From NCBI GenBank assembly GCA_028285495.1, contig JANQPB010000017.1, positions 62,001 through 126,000 of the forward strand: a DNA stretch of 64,000 nucleotides. Reading direction: 5' to 3'. The notes beneath the pieces are model-generated. The model searched no databases. It had not been told where the DNA came from and saw only the letters and a list, made by a program, of their open reading frames with translations. Made by a program: the position numbers and the translations under genes. Below are positions 53,323-62,708 of the stretch, piece after piece. The DNA comes from Acidimicrobiales bacterium. GTDB lineage: Bacteria; Actinomycetota; Acidimicrobiia; Acidimicrobiales; SZUA-35. Every line of letters starts with the position of its first letter. The first letter of the stretch is position 1.

Positions 53323-54584
53323 CCGTCACCGACGGCATCGAACCGTCCGAGCTCCGCATCGACGGCGACCGGCTGCTCCAGCGCCTCGCCGGCCTGGCGG
53401 AGATCGGCGCCATCGCCGGCACCGAGGGCTGCTCCCGGCTCGCGTTCACCGACGCCGACCGCGACGGCCGCGACCTCGTCGTCACCTGGATGCAGGACCT
53501 CGGCCTGACCGTCACCATCGACGGGATCGGCAACGTGGTCGGCACATGGGTGCCGGACGGGGTCGACCCGGCCCTCGCCCCGGTCATGACGGGCAGCCAC
53601 ATCGACACCGTCGCCACCGGCGGTCGCTACGACGGGAACCTCGGCGTGCTGGCCGGGCTCGAGGTCATCGAGACCCTGCTCGGCGCCGGCCACGCCCCCG
53701 AACGGCCCCTGGCCGTCACGGTGTTCTCGAACGAGGAGGGGGCCCGGTTCCCGCCCGACATGATGGGCTCGCTCGTCTACGTCGGTGGCATGGCCGTGGA
53801 GGAGGCGCTGGCCGTCGACGGCATCGACGGCAGCCGGGTCGGGGCCGAGCTCGACCGCATCGGCTACCGGGGATCGGCGCCGTCGCCCGGCCTGACCCCC
53901 CACGCCTTCGTCGAGCTCCACATCGAGCAGGGGCCCGTCCTCGAGCGGGAGGGGATCCGGATCGGTGCCGTCGAGTCGGTGCAGGGCATCTCGTGGACCG
54001 AGGTGACGATCGAGGGCCAGTCGAATCACGCCGGGACCACGCCGATGGCGCTCCGCCACGACGCCGGCTACGCCGCGGCCAGGCTCGCCACTCGTATGCG
54101 GGAGCTGGCCACCGAGCTCGGCCCGCCCCAGGTTGCCACCGTCGGGGCGATCGACCTGCATCCCAACCTGGTCAATGTCGTGGCGGCCAGGGCCGTGCTG
54201 ACCGTCGACCTCCGCCACACCGACGACGCCGTCCTCACCGAGGCGGAGCGGCGGCTCGACGTCGAGCTGGAGGCCATCGCCGCGGCGGAGGGCGTGTCGA
54301 TCTCGACCAGGCGCCTCGCCCGGTTCGAGCCGGTCATCTTCGACCCGACCGTCGTCGGACTGGTCGAGGCGACCGCCGGCGACCTCGACCTGTCGACGAG
54401 ACGCATGCCGTCCGGGGCCGGTCACGACGCCCAGATGCTGTCACGGATCTGCCCGTCGGCCATGATCTTCACCCCGAGCCGCGACGGGATCAGCCACAAC
54501 CCGGCCGAGCACACCGACCCGGACGACCTGGTGGCCGGGTCCGACGTGCTCCTGCAGGTCATGTTGCGCCTGGCCGCACGCTGA
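53319..54584 (+). CDS. M20 family amidohydrolase (N-carbamoyl-amino-acid/allantoate type)
   Basis: The 421-residue hydrolase has the two-metal motifs of AllC/HyuC: 'MTGSHIDTVATGGRYDGNLGVL', 'FSNEEGARFPPDMMGSLVY', 'ELHIEQGPVLEREG', 'GQSNHAGTTPM' and 'SGAGHDAQML...ISHNPAEHTDPDDL'. It cleaves an N-carbamoyl or ureido group from an amino acid, as in hydantoin or purine/allantoin breakdown. GTG 53319 overlaps the preceding stop. Its last 26 bp overlap the convergent flippase gene. Confidence 0.92.
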   Translation: MTVTDGIEPSELRIDGDRLLQRLAGLAEIGAIAGTEGCSRLAFTDADRDGRDLVVTWMQDLGLTVTIDGIGNVVGTWVPDGVDPALAPVMTGSHIDTVATGGRYDGNLGVLAGLEVIETLLGAGHAPERPLAVTVFSNEEGARFPPDMMGSLVYVGGMAVEEALAVDGIDGSRVGAELDRIGYRGSAPSPGLTPHAFVELHIEQGPVLEREGIRIGAVESVQGISWTEVTIEGQSNHAGTTPMALRHDAGYAAARLATRMRELATELGPPQVATVGAIDLHPNLVNVVAARAVLTVDLRHTDDAVLTEAERRLDVELEAIAAAEGVSISTRRLARFEPVIFDPTVVGLVEATAGDLDLSTRRMPSGAGHDAQMLSRICPSAMIFTPSRDGISHNPAEHTDPDDLVAGSDVLLQVMLRLAAR

Positions 54585-55587
54585 TCCCGCCGACCGCTCG
54601 CGTCCACCACAGCCAGCTGGCCAGGCCGAGGGGGAGCGGCACGACGTAGCTGCAGAACCGGAACAGCAGCACGCCGGCCACGACCGATGCCTCCGGGGCG
54701 TCGCCGGCGGCGAGCAGCGCCCCGACGAGACCGACCTCCAGCACGCCGAGGCCGCCGGGGGTCAGGGGCAGTGCGGTGACCAGCCGACCGAAGGCGAAGG
54801 CGGCCAGGATCGGGGCGAGGCCGAGGACGTCGCGCTCGATGCCGGCCGCCCGGAGACAGACGACGAGCAGCAGGTAGAGGTTGGCGTGGCCGGCCACGGT
54901 CCACAGCGTCAGCGCCCAACCCCGATCGGCCAGCAGGCCGAGGGTGTCGCTCCGCATCCGCTCGAGTCGCGCCGGCCAGCCCCGGCCGAGCAGCGGCAGC
55001 CGGTCGAGCAACCGACCGCCGGCCACGGCGACGCCCGGCCCGGTCAGCACGGCTGCGCCGAGACCGGCGGCGGCGACGAACAGGACGGCGCCGACGACCG
55101 CGGCCTGGGCCAGCACCGGCCCGACCGGGCGCTGGCTGGCCAACCAGATCGCCGCCGGCAGCGGCGTGCCGAGCTTGACCAGGGTGTCCCAGACGCCGGT
55201 CACCACCACCGACCGGGCGATCGCGCCGGTGGCCAGTGACAGCGAGCGGTACATCGACCAGGTGAGCCCGACGGCGATCGCGCTGCCGCCGGGCACGAGG
55301 TTGGTGACCGTGGTGGTGACCCAGTCGACCGCAGCGGCGTGGCGGAGGTGCAGGCCGGGCAGGGCCGCCACCTGCGACAGCGAGGGCGCCACCAGGTTGG
55401 CGGCGCCGACGACGACCAGGAGGGGGAGCAGGCCACGATCGAGCGATCGGAGCTGCTCGGCGACCTCGGCGTAGTCGGCGAACCGGGGGAGGGCCCAGGC
55501 GAAGGCCAGCGCCACCACCGCGGCGCCGACGGCGCCCTGGACCAGGGGGTGGCTCGCCACCCGCAGCCATCCCGGTCCGTCCGACAC
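54559..55587 (-). CDS. YbhN/UPF0104-like integral membrane protein (LPG synthase TM-type)
   Basis: The 342-residue protein has about eight membrane helices and matches the lysylphosphatidylglycerol synthase transmembrane region family ('TNLVPGGSAIAVGLTWSMYRSLSL', 'GRLVTALPLTPGGLGVLEVGLVGAL'). The family includes lipid flippases; no aminoacyl-transferase domain is fused here. GTG 55587 is chosen because TAGCCT (55595-55600, minus strand) ends 7 nt before it. It converges on the M20 gene with overlapping 3' ends. Confidence 0.85.
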   Translation of the reverse strand: MSDGPGWLRVASHPLVQGAVGAAVVALAFAWALPRFADYAEVAEQLRSLDRGLLPLLVVVGAANLVAPSLSQVAALPGLHLRHAAAVDWVTTTVTNLVPGGSAIAVGLTWSMYRSLSLATGAIARSVVVTGVWDTLVKLGTPLPAAIWLASQRPVGPVLAQAAVVGAVLFVAAAGLGAAVLTGPGVAVAGGRLLDRLPLLGRGWPARLERMRSDTLGLLADRGWALTLWTVAGHANLYLLLVVCLRAAGIERDVLGLAPILAAFAFGRLVTALPLTPGGLGVLEVGLVGALLAAGDAPEASVVAGVLLFRFCSYVVPLPLGLASWLWWTRAVGGISVRPGAT

Positions 55588-55675
55588 CGGGCCGAGGCTA
55601 GCGCCCGCCGCCGATCGCCCCGGCCCGCTGGGTCTCGTCGGTGGACCGCGCCGACCGCGGCGGCATCCTGGTTCG

Positions 55676-57022
55676 GTGGCCGACGAGGCGGTGCTGAGCA
55701 GCGAGCGGGTTGGAACGGACCCGACGCCGACCCCGAACGGGGCCGGCAGGTCGAACCCGTTCGACGACGGTGGCCCCGCGACCGACGAGGCCCGGGCCGC
55801 CGACCTGCGCCGGATGAAGGCGCTCGCCACCTCGTTGCTGGTGCTGGCCGCCATCGTGTTCATCGTCGCCCGCGTCCAGGAGGGCGACGAGGCCTGGGCC
55901 GGTTGGGGTTACATCCGGGCCACCGCCGAGGCGGCCATGGTCGGCGCGCTGGCCGACTGGTTCGCCGTCACCGCCCTGTTCCGCCACCCGCTCCGGCTCC
56001 CGATACCCCACACCGCCATCGTCCGGCGGCGCAAGGACCAGATCGGGGCCAGCCTCGGCGGCTTCGTGCAGGACAACTTCCTCACCCGGGCCATCATCAC
56101 CGAGCGGCTGTCCGACGCCGACCTCGGTCGCCGGCTCGGTCGCTGGTTGAGCGGCCCCGGCAACGCCCGCACGGTCGGCGACCAGGGCGCCGCCGTGGTC
56201 CGGGGCCTCACCGAGGTGCTGTCCGACGAGGTCGTCCAGCAGGGCCTGGAGGCCGTCGTGGTCGAGCGGGCCCGCCGGATCCCGGTCTCGCCGCTCATCG
56301 GTCGGGCCGTCGACGTCGCCATCGAGGGCGACCACCACCAGCAGCTGTTCGACACCGTCGTCCGCGGGGTCGACCGCTTCCTCGGCGACAACGCCAGCAG
56401 CCTGCGGAACCGGATGACCCAGGAGTCGCCGTGGTGGGTGCCCGAGGCGGTCGACGACGTGGTGTTCGAGAAGATCTACACCTCGGTCCGCCGGTTCCTG
56501 CGGGAGGTGGCCGACGACCCGAACCACGAGCTCCGGCTCTCGGTCGACGAGCGCTCGGCTGCGCTGGCCGCCGACCTCAAGACGTCGCCGGCGATGCTGG
56601 CCAGGGGCGAGGAGATCAAGGAGGAGATCCTCGCCCACCCCGAGGTCCGGGCCTGGTCGGCCAACCTGTGGGCCTCGCTCAAGGCGGCCCTGCTCGAGGC
56701 GACCGAGGATCCCGAGTCGCAACTGCGGCTCCGGATCGAGGAGGCAGTGGTCGACGCCGGGCGCTCGCTCGAGGCCGACCCCGAGCTGCGGGCCAAGATC
56801 GAGCACTGGATCGTCGACGGCATCGGCTACGTGGCCGAGCAGTTCCGGGGCGAGGTGTCGAACCTGATCGCCACGACCGTCCAGCGCTGGGACGCCGATG
56901 AGACCGCCGACCGCATCGAGCTCCAGGTCGGACGTGACCTGCAGTTCATCCGGATCAACGGCACCGTCGTCGGCGGGCTCGCCGGGCTGGTGATCTACAC
57001 CCTCTCCGAGCTGTTCCTGTAG
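55676..57022 (+). CDS. DUF445 domain-containing membrane protein
   Basis: The 448-residue protein has an acidic N-terminus, a membrane helix (about 51-66), the DUF445 signature 'GYIRATAEAAMVGALADWFAVTALFRHPLRLPIPHTAIV', a long helical/coiled middle and a C-terminal membrane helix 'NGTVVGGLAGLVIYTLSELFL'. Function unknown across the family; both ends appear membrane-bound. GTG 55676 follows CATCCT by 6 nt, a variant of the start-proximal -10 box. Confidence 0.88.
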   Translation: MADEAVLSSERVGTDPTPTPNGAGRSNPFDDGGPATDEARAADLRRMKALATSLLVLAAIVFIVARVQEGDEAWAGWGYIRATAEAAMVGALADWFAVTALFRHPLRLPIPHTAIVRRRKDQIGASLGGFVQDNFLTRAIITERLSDADLGRRLGRWLSGPGNARTVGDQGAAVVRGLTEVLSDEVVQQGLEAVVVERARRIPVSPLIGRAVDVAIEGDHHQQLFDTVVRGVDRFLGDNASSLRNRMTQESPWWVPEAVDDVVFEKIYTSVRRFLREVADDPNHELRLSVDERSAALAADLKTSPAMLARGEEIKEEILAHPEVRAWSANLWASLKAALLEATEDPESQLRLRIEEAVVDAGRSLEADPELRAKIEHWIVDGIGYVAEQFRGEVSNLIATTVQRWDADETADRIELQVGRDLQFIRINGTVVGGLAGLVIYTLSELFL

Positions 57023-57051
57023 CGGGCGGCCGGCATTTCTCGATCGCCCCC

Positions 57052-57082
57052 TTGACTTGGAGTGCACTCCGGGCTGTTGACT
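57052..57082 (+). promoter_or_regulatory. MerR-type promoter with 19-bp spacer and operator
   Basis: TTGACT (57052-57057) and TTGACT (57077-57082) are separated by 19 bp, the long spacer typical of MerR-controlled promoters. The perfect palindrome GGAGTGCACTCC (57059-57070) lies between them, and the -10 ends 7 nt before the GTG at 57090. The regulator would twist DNA to activate its own promoter. Confidence 0.65.
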
Positions 57083-57089
57083 CGTCATC

Positions 57090-57545
57090 GTGAGCTTCGA
57101 CGACACGAACGAGTGGCTGACGCCGATGGAGATGGCGGAGCGGTGTGGTGTCAGCGCCGAGACGCTCCGCTACTACGAGCGCGAGGGCCTGCTCGACCGG
57201 GTGGCCAGGGGCGAGGGCAACCACCGCCGCTACAGCGCCGATGATGTGGCCTGGGTCGGGGTCCTGCGCTGCCTGCGGGTCACCGCGATGCCGATCCGGG
57301 AGATGAAGCGGTTCGCCGAGTTGGTCCGGCTCGGCGATGCGGGGGTGGCCGATCGGGTCGAGCTGCTCGAGGCCCACCGGGTCGAGGTGCTGGCCAAGCG
57401 GGCGGCGCTCGACGATGCGCTGCAGATGATCGATCACAAGATCGACGTCTACCGGCGGTCGCTCGCCGGGCCGCCGACGGCCGACACGGCCGGGCGGTCG
57501 ACCACCCCGACCCTCGGAGGCCGGGGCGTCCGCAGCCGCCCCTGA
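57090..57545 (+). CDS. MerR family transcriptional regulator
   Basis: The 151-residue protein has the winged-helix '[44 protein letters not shown]' and a coiled-coil dimerisation helix. It lacks metal-binding Cys residues near the C-terminus, so it is likely of the YfmP/AdhR-like group that senses aldehydes or other electrophiles. It sits directly upstream of an aldo/keto reductase (125 nt), a common target of this group. Start is GTG 57090. Confidence 0.92.
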   Translation: MSFDDTNEWLTPMEMAERCGVSAETLRYYEREGLLDRVARGEGNHRRYSADDVAWVGVLRCLRVTAMPIREMKRFAELVRLGDAGVADRVELLEAHRVEVLAKRAALDDALQMIDHKIDVYRRSLAGPPTADTAGRSTTPTLGGRGVRSRP

Positions 57546-57670
57546 CCGGACCGCCACGCCGGCCCCGGCCGACCCGGCCGGGACCAGGCCCGATCCAGAC
57601 AACCCCGGCGACCGACGTCGAGCGACGGCTCGCTCGACGCGACGCGCCACCGACCCGACAGGAGCATCCC

Positions 57671-58723
57671 ATGTCCTTCAGCCCGTCCGACACCTTCCCC
57701 TACGTCCAACTCGGCCGCTCCGGCCTCGTCGTGTACGCGCTCGGCCTCGGGACCATGCAGTTCGGCTGGTCCGTCGACGAGCGTGGCGCCTTCGAGGTGC
57801 TCGACGCCTACGACGAGGTCGGCGGCAACCTCATCGACACCGCGGACGTGTACTCCGCCTGGTCGGCCAACGAGGGCGGCCCGCCGAACGCCGGCGGCGT
57901 GTCCGAGGAGATCATCGGGCGGTGGCTCGCCGCCAGGGGCAACCGCGACCGCATGATCATCGCCACCAAGGTGCGGGCCGCCATGGGCGAGTCGTTCAGT
58001 GACCATCGCGGCACCCGGTACCAGCGGGAGGGCCTCGGGCGGCGGTGGATCATGCGGGCCTGCGAGGACAGCCTCCGGCGCCTCGGGGTCGACCACATCG
58101 ACCTGTACCAGGTGCACTGGATCGACCCGCTCGTCCCGATCGCCGAGACGCTCGGGGCCCTCACGGACCTGGTCCGCCAGGGCAAGGTCCGTTACCTCGG
58201 CTGCTCCAACTTCACGGCGTGGCGGCTGATGGAGGCCCTGTGGGTCTCCGATCGGCGACAGCTGGAGTCGTTCGTCTCCGTCCAGCCCGAGTACCACCTG
58301 CTCGACCCCGTCCGGTCGTTCGTCGAGCTCGAGCTCGGCCCGATGTGCGTCGAGCACGGCATCGGCATGATCCCGTACAGCCCGCTGGCCGCCGGCGTGC
58401 TCACCGGCAAGTACCGCCGGGACGAGCCGCAGCCGGCGAGCGTCCGGGCCGAGCTCAACGCCGACCGCCTGAGCGATCGGAACTGGGACATCGTCGAGAC
58501 GCTGCTCGCGGTGGCGGCCGACGATGGCCTGACGCCGGCCCAGGCTGCGATCAACTGGCAGCGGTCCAAGCCATGGGTCAGCGCCCCGCTGGTCGGGGCC
58601 AACCGACCGGAGCAGTTGGCCGACTCGCTCGGCGCGCTGGAGCACCGGCTCTCGACCGAGGCCATCGCCCGCCTTGACGAGGCGAGCGACTTCCCCAGGA
58701 GCCGCCCCTCGCAGGAGATCTGA
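57671..58723 (+). CDS. Aldo/keto reductase
   Basis: The 350-residue TIM-barrel reductase carries '[11 protein letters not shown]' with catalytic Asp and Tyr, Lys in 'MIIATKV', His in '[10 protein letters not shown]', and the NADPH-binding C-terminus '[19 protein letters not shown]'. Similar to the YajO/YghZ class. It likely reduces an aldehyde under control of the MerR regulator just upstream. GACAGGAGCATCCC before the ATG contains an AGGAG ribosome site. Confidence 0.92.
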   Translation: MSFSPSDTFPYVQLGRSGLVVYALGLGTMQFGWSVDERGAFEVLDAYDEVGGNLIDTADVYSAWSANEGGPPNAGGVSEEIIGRWLAARGNRDRMIIATKVRAAMGESFSDHRGTRYQREGLGRRWIMRACEDSLRRLGVDHIDLYQVHWIDPLVPIAETLGALTDLVRQGKVRYLGCSNFTAWRLMEALWVSDRRQLESFVSVQPEYHLLDPVRSFVELELGPMCVEHGIGMIPYSPLAAGVLTGKYRRDEPQPASVRAELNADRLSDRNWDIVETLLAVAADDGLTPAQAAINWQRSKPWVSAPLVGANRPEQLADSLGALEHRLSTEAIARLDEASDFPRSRPSQEI

Positions 58724-58741
58724 CGACCGGCCCCGGTCGAC

Positions 58742-59755
58742 TCATGCCAGCCAGTCGTCTGGCAACGTGAGGGGCTCGCGGGGCAGCGCCGCCAGGTCGA
58801 AGCCGTCGAGCAGCTCCGGCGCCGTCACGCCCGAGTCGGCCCGGTCCTCGGCGCACAATCCGAGGCTGGCGGCCAGGAAGCCGAGCACCTGGTCGGGTCG
58901 CTGCCCCCGCTCGGCCCGGTCGTCGAGGTCGACCGCCCCGTGGCGCTTGGCCAACCGGTTCCCGTCCGGGCCGAGCACCAGGGGCACGTGGGCGTGCTCG
59001 GGCGCCGGGAGGCCGAGGCGCTCGTAGAGCACGAGCTGGCGGGCCGCCGACTCGAGCAGATCGTCGGCCCGGACCACCAGCTCGATGCCCTGGGCCGCGT
59101 CGTCGACCACGACGACCAGGTGGTAGGCGGGGACGCCGTCGTTCCGCCTGACCACGAAGTCGTCGAGCTCGAACGTGAAGGGCCCGGCGACGTGGTCGTC
59201 GATGGTCCTGACCAGGCCATCGGCCCGGAACCGCAGCGCCGGCGGTCGGGTCTCACCCCGCTCGGCCCGCTGCGCCGTCGACAGGTCGCGGCACGTGCCG
59301 GGGTAGCGGTGCCCGCTGTGGCCGGCGGCCTGCTGGCCACCGCCGGCCGAGCGCCCCTCGTGGGGTGCGCGGCTCGATGGGCGCCCCTCGTGGGGTGCGC
59401 GGCTCGATGGGCGCCCCTCGTGGGGCGCGGCGGCCGCCTCGCGGATCTCCCGGCGGCTGCAGAAGCACGGGTAGGCGGCATCGTCGGCCACCAAGCGGTC
59501 GAGCGCCTCCCGGTAGCGGTCCATCCGGTCGGACTGGCGCACCACCTCCCCGTCCCAGTCGAGCCCGAGCGCGGCGAGGTCGGCGAGCTGCGACTCGTAG
59601 TGCTCGTCGCGAACCGAGCCCCGATCCAGGTCCTCGAACCGGACGAGGAACTGGCCGCCGTCGGCCCGGGCCGCCAGCCACGCCACCAGCGCCGTCCGCA
59701 GGTTGCCGACGTGGAGCCGACCGGTCGGGCTGGGCGCGAAGCGACCCCGCGGCAT
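58742..59755 (-). CDS. gluQRS: Glutamyl-Q tRNA(Asp) synthetase
   Basis: The 337-residue catalytic-core GluRS paralogue makes glutamyl-queuosine on tRNA-Asp. It has the 'FAPSPTGRLHVGNLR' HIGH-like motif, 'FLVRFEDLDRG', zinc ligands 'PCFCSRRE' with a second half 'YPGTCRDL', and 'NRLAKRHGAVDLDD' in place of KMSKS. It lacks the anticodon-binding domain. The zinc loop carries three copies of APHEGRPSSR from a 30-bp tandem repeat (59351-59430). AAAGG lies 8 nt before ATG 59755. Confidence 0.92.
   Translation of the reverse strand: MPRGRFAPSPTGRLHVGNLRTALVAWLAARADGGQFLVRFEDLDRGSVRDEHYESQLADLAALGLDWDGEVVRQSDRMDRYREALDRLVADDAAYPCFCSRREIREAAAAPHEGRPSSRAPHEGRPSSRAPHEGRSAGGGQQAAGHSGHRYPGTCRDLSTAQRAERGETRPPALRFRADGLVRTIDDHVAGPFTFELDDFVVRRNDGVPAYHLVVVVDDAAQGIELVVRADDLLESAARQLVLYERLGLPAPEHAHVPLVLGPDGNRLAKRHGAVDLDDRAERGQRPDQVLGFLAASLGLCAEDRADSGVTAPELLDGFDLAALPREPLTLPDDWLA
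59351..59430. repeat. 30-bp in-frame tandem repeat in gluQRS (2.7 copies)
   Basis: Units at 59351-59380 and 59381-59410 are identical and a third is partial. They lengthen the loop between the zinc-ligand halves by 10 residues each without shifting the frame. Confidence 0.92.
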
Positions 59756-59791
59756 CACTGGCACCTTTCTGACGGATCGATGCCGGTTCGA

Positions 59792-59819
59792 GTTAATGCC
59801 AACGAAACATTCTGGAAAT
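59792..59819 (+). promoter_or_regulatory. Possible nitrogen-regulator (GlnR-like) half-sites upstream of amtB
   Basis: GTTAA (59792), GAAAC (59804-59808) and GAAAT (59815-59819) resemble the GTNAC-N6-GAAAC pattern of actinobacterial GlnR, but spacing is off by one and the second GTNAC is missing. The region is the AT-richest part of the divergent gluQRS/amtB gap. Confidence 0.25.
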
Positions 59820-59899
59820 ACACGGGTCCCACTCCTCGCACAAGATGACTGGAGCCTGGCCCGGGGGCCCGGCGGGACGACCACGTGGGAGGTTAGGGA

Positions 59900-61123
59900 G
59901 TGAACACGGTCGACGCAGCCTGGCTGCTGATCTCGGCGGCCCTGGTGCTGTTCATGGTGCCCGGTCTTGCCCTGTTCTACGGCGGCATGAGCCGCTCGAA
60001 GAACATGCTCAACATGTTGATGATGAACATGGTCTGCCTCGGCATCGTGCCGGTGGTGTGGATCGTGATCGGCTACAGCCTGTCGTCGACCGGCACCGGC
60101 ACCTGGCTCGGCAGCTTCGACGCCGCCTTCCTCGACGGCGTCGAGCACGTGGCCGAGGACGGCTCCAGCCCACTGCTCCTCGCCTTCTTCGGGCTGACCT
60201 TCGCCTGCATCACCCCGGCGCTGATCTCGGGCGCCGTGGCCGACCGGCTGAAGTTCTCGGCCTGGATGGTGTTCGTGCCCGTCTGGCTGCTGCTGGTCTT
60301 CATCCCGACCTGGGCCTGGGTGTGGCGCTCCGACGGCTTCCTGGCCGACCGGGGCAGCCTCGACTTCGCCGGTGGCACCGTTGTCCACATCGCCGCCGGG
60401 GCGGCCTCACTGGCCCTGGTCATGGTGCTCGGCAAGCGCAAGGGCTGGCCGGACGAGCCGATGCTGCCCCACAACCTGCCCCTGACCATGCTCGGCGCCG
60501 GGATCCTGTGGTTCGGATGGTTCGGCTTCAACGCCGGTTCGGCCTTCGGCGTCTCCACCGTGACCGTGCAGGCCTTCGCCAACACCTTCATCGCCGGCGC
60601 AACCGCCATGCTCGGCTGGCTCCTGGTCGAGAAGATCGTCGACGGCCACGCCACGTCGCTCGGCGGCGCCTCCGGCATCGTCGCCGGTCTCGTCGGCATC
60701 ACCCCCGGCGCCGGGTTCATGGGCACCTGGGCCGCCGCCCTCGTCGGCTTCCTGGCCGGAATGGCCTGCGCCGCCGCCGTCCGGGCCAAGTTCCGTGGCG
60801 GCTACGACGACGCCCTCGACGTCGTCGGCGTCCACATGGTCGGCGGTCTCGTCGGCGGCATCATGATCGGCTTCCTGGCCAACCCGTCGATCTTCGTCGG
60901 CGATGGCGAGGAGCTCCCGTTCGACGAAGGCCTGTTCACCGGTGGCGGCGTCGGCCTGCTCGGCGAGCAGATCTTCGCCAACGTCTTCGCCCTGCTCTAC
61001 GCCTTCATCGTCACCTACGTGATCGCCCGGGTCCTCGATGCGGTGATCGGCCTCCGGGTCGACGACGACGCCGAGCAGATCGGGCTCGACCAGAGCGAGC
61101 ACGCCGAGTCGGCCTACAACTGA
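59900..61123 (+). CDS. amtB: Ammonium transporter
   Basis: The 407-residue Amt/Mep channel has eleven membrane helices, 'VPGLALFYGGMSRSKN' at the N-terminus, the ammonium-gate Phe region 'FAGGTVVHIAAGAASLAL' (first pore His), 'WFGWFGFNAGSAF' and 'DVVGVHMVGGLVGG' (second pore His). No P-II (glnB/glnK) gene follows in the window, which is unusual since amtB-glnK is a common pair. GTG 59900 has GGGAGG 7 nt upstream. Confidence 0.95.
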   Translation: MNTVDAAWLLISAALVLFMVPGLALFYGGMSRSKNMLNMLMMNMVCLGIVPVVWIVIGYSLSSTGTGTWLGSFDAAFLDGVEHVAEDGSSPLLLAFFGLTFACITPALISGAVADRLKFSAWMVFVPVWLLLVFIPTWAWVWRSDGFLADRGSLDFAGGTVVHIAAGAASLALVMVLGKRKGWPDEPMLPHNLPLTMLGAGILWFGWFGFNAGSAFGVSTVTVQAFANTFIAGATAMLGWLLVEKIVDGHATSLGGASGIVAGLVGITPGAGFMGTWAAALVGFLAGMACAAAVRAKFRGGYDDALDVVGVHMVGGLVGGIMIGFLANPSIFVGDGEELPFDEGLFTGGGVGLLGEQIFANVFALLYAFIVTYVIARVLDAVIGLRVDDDAEQIGLDQSEHAESAYN

Positions 61124-61190
61124 TCGGGGATCCGAATCCGGCCGGGGCGATTCCGGCACCGGTCGACCGCTGAACTGGCACACTGAGCCG

Positions 61191-62708
61191 ATGAGCGAGC
61201 GGTCGACCGGCGAGCAACTGCAGGGGCTGGAGGCGGGCCAGCCCATCGTCTACGGCGGCGATCGGATCGCCCGGGTCCCGGCCGACCTGGCCGAGGCGTT
61301 CGGAGCCGGCGACCGGCTCCTCGTCGTCGACCGGACCGGCGACCTGCTGCACGTCCCGGCGGGCGAGCAGGCCGTGGCGGCCGGCGCCGTCGAACGGGCC
61401 AATGCCGCCTTCGCCCGGCTCGGAACGGTGCCGGACACGGCGATCACGGAATTCTTCGATGCCTTCGCCGCAGCGCTGGCCGACGATGCCCGCTTCGAGC
61501 CGATCGCCGCCGCCAACGCCGACGATGTGACCCGGGCCAGGGAGCGGGGCCGCTCGACCACCCGGCTCGAGCTGTCGCCGACGATGCGGGCCGGCATGAT
61601 CGACGGCCTCCGGATGTGGCGCGACGCCCCCTCGGGGCGCGACCTGCCGGTCGAGGTCATGGACCACGACGGCTGGCGGCTCGAGCAGCGCCGGGCCGGG
61701 CTCGGCGTCATCGGCTTCGTGTTCGAGGGCCGACCGAACGTGTTCGCCGACGCCTGCGGCGTGATCCGCAGCGGCAACGCCGTCGTGTTCCGCATCGGCT
61801 CCGATGCCCTCGGCACGGCCAGGGCCATCGTCGAGCACGCCCTCGATCCGGCCCTGGCGGCCGCCGGGCTCCCCGATGGCACCGCATCGCTGGTCGACTC
61901 GGCCGCCCATGCCGCCGGCTGGGCCCTGTTCGCCGACCCCCGCCTGGCCCTGGCCGTGGCTCGGGGCAGCGGACCGGCGGTCGAGCAGCTCGGCTCGGTC
62001 GCCCGCCAGCAGGGCACGCCGGTGAGCCTGCACGGCACCGGCGGGGCCTGGCTGGTCACCGGGGCCAGCGCCCGACCCGACCGCCTCGAGGCCGCCGTCG
62101 CCGCCTCGCTCGACCGCAAGGTCTGCAACACGGTCAACACGTGCTGCGTGCTGGCCGCCCGGGCTCCCGAGCTGGTGCCCCGGGTGCTCGCCGGCCTGGA
62201 CGCCGCCGCCTCGGCCCGGGGGGCGGAGCCGAAGCTGCACGTCACCGACCGGGCCAGGCCGTTCGTCGACGCCGGCTGGTTCGACACCACGGTCCGCATC
62301 GCCAGGGCAGCCGGCCCCGTCGACGAGCCGAAGGCCGAGCCGATCGCCGACGACCGCCTCGGCGAGGAGTGGGAGTGGGAGGACTCACCCGAGCTGACCC
62401 TCCACGTCGTCGACTCGGTCGACGACGCCGTCGCCCTGTTCAACGACCAGTCACCCCGGTTCGTCGCCAGCCTCGTCGCCGACGACACCGACGAGCAGGA
62501 GGCGTTCTGGGCTGCGATCGACGCCCCGTTCGTCGGCGACGGCTTCACCCGCTGGGTCGACGGTCAGTACGCCCTCGACCGGCCCGAGCTCGGTCTCTCC
62601 AACTGGCAGTTCGGGCGCCTGTTCGGTCGCGGCGGCGTGCTGTCGGGCGACAGCGTGTTCACCCTGCGGGCCCGGGTCTTCCAGCACCGCGACGACCTGC
62701 GTCGCTGA
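61191..62708 (+). CDS. ProA-like aldehyde dehydrogenase (glutamate-5-semialdehyde dehydrogenase family)
   Basis: The 505-residue protein has a ProA-type core from about residue 75: 'VFEGRPNVFADACGVIRSGNAVVFRIGSDAL', 'HGTGGAW' and the catalytic Cys region 'KVCNTVNTCCVLAARAP', with two further Cys after the expected one. An N-terminal extension of about 70 residues ('GDRIARVPADLAEAFGAGDRLLVVDRTG') is not in classical ProA (about 415 residues). No proB is adjacent. It may act on gamma-glutamyl phosphate or another acyl phosphate; the proline role is inference. Confidence 0.75.
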   Translation: MSERSTGEQLQGLEAGQPIVYGGDRIARVPADLAEAFGAGDRLLVVDRTGDLLHVPAGEQAVAAGAVERANAAFARLGTVPDTAITEFFDAFAAALADDARFEPIAAANADDVTRARERGRSTTRLELSPTMRAGMIDGLRMWRDAPSGRDLPVEVMDHDGWRLEQRRAGLGVIGFVFEGRPNVFADACGVIRSGNAVVFRIGSDALGTARAIVEHALDPALAAAGLPDGTASLVDSAAHAAGWALFADPRLALAVARGSGPAVEQLGSVARQQGTPVSLHGTGGAWLVTGASARPDRLEAAVAASLDRKVCNTVNTCCVLAARAPELVPRVLAGLDAAASARGAEPKLHVTDRARPFVDAGWFDTTVRIARAAGPVDEPKAEPIADDRLGEEWEWEDSPELTLHVVDSVDDAVALFNDQSPRFVASLVADDTDEQEAFWAAIDAPFVGDGFTRWVDGQYALDRPELGLSNWQFGRLFGRGGVLSGDSVFTLRARVFQHRDDLRR

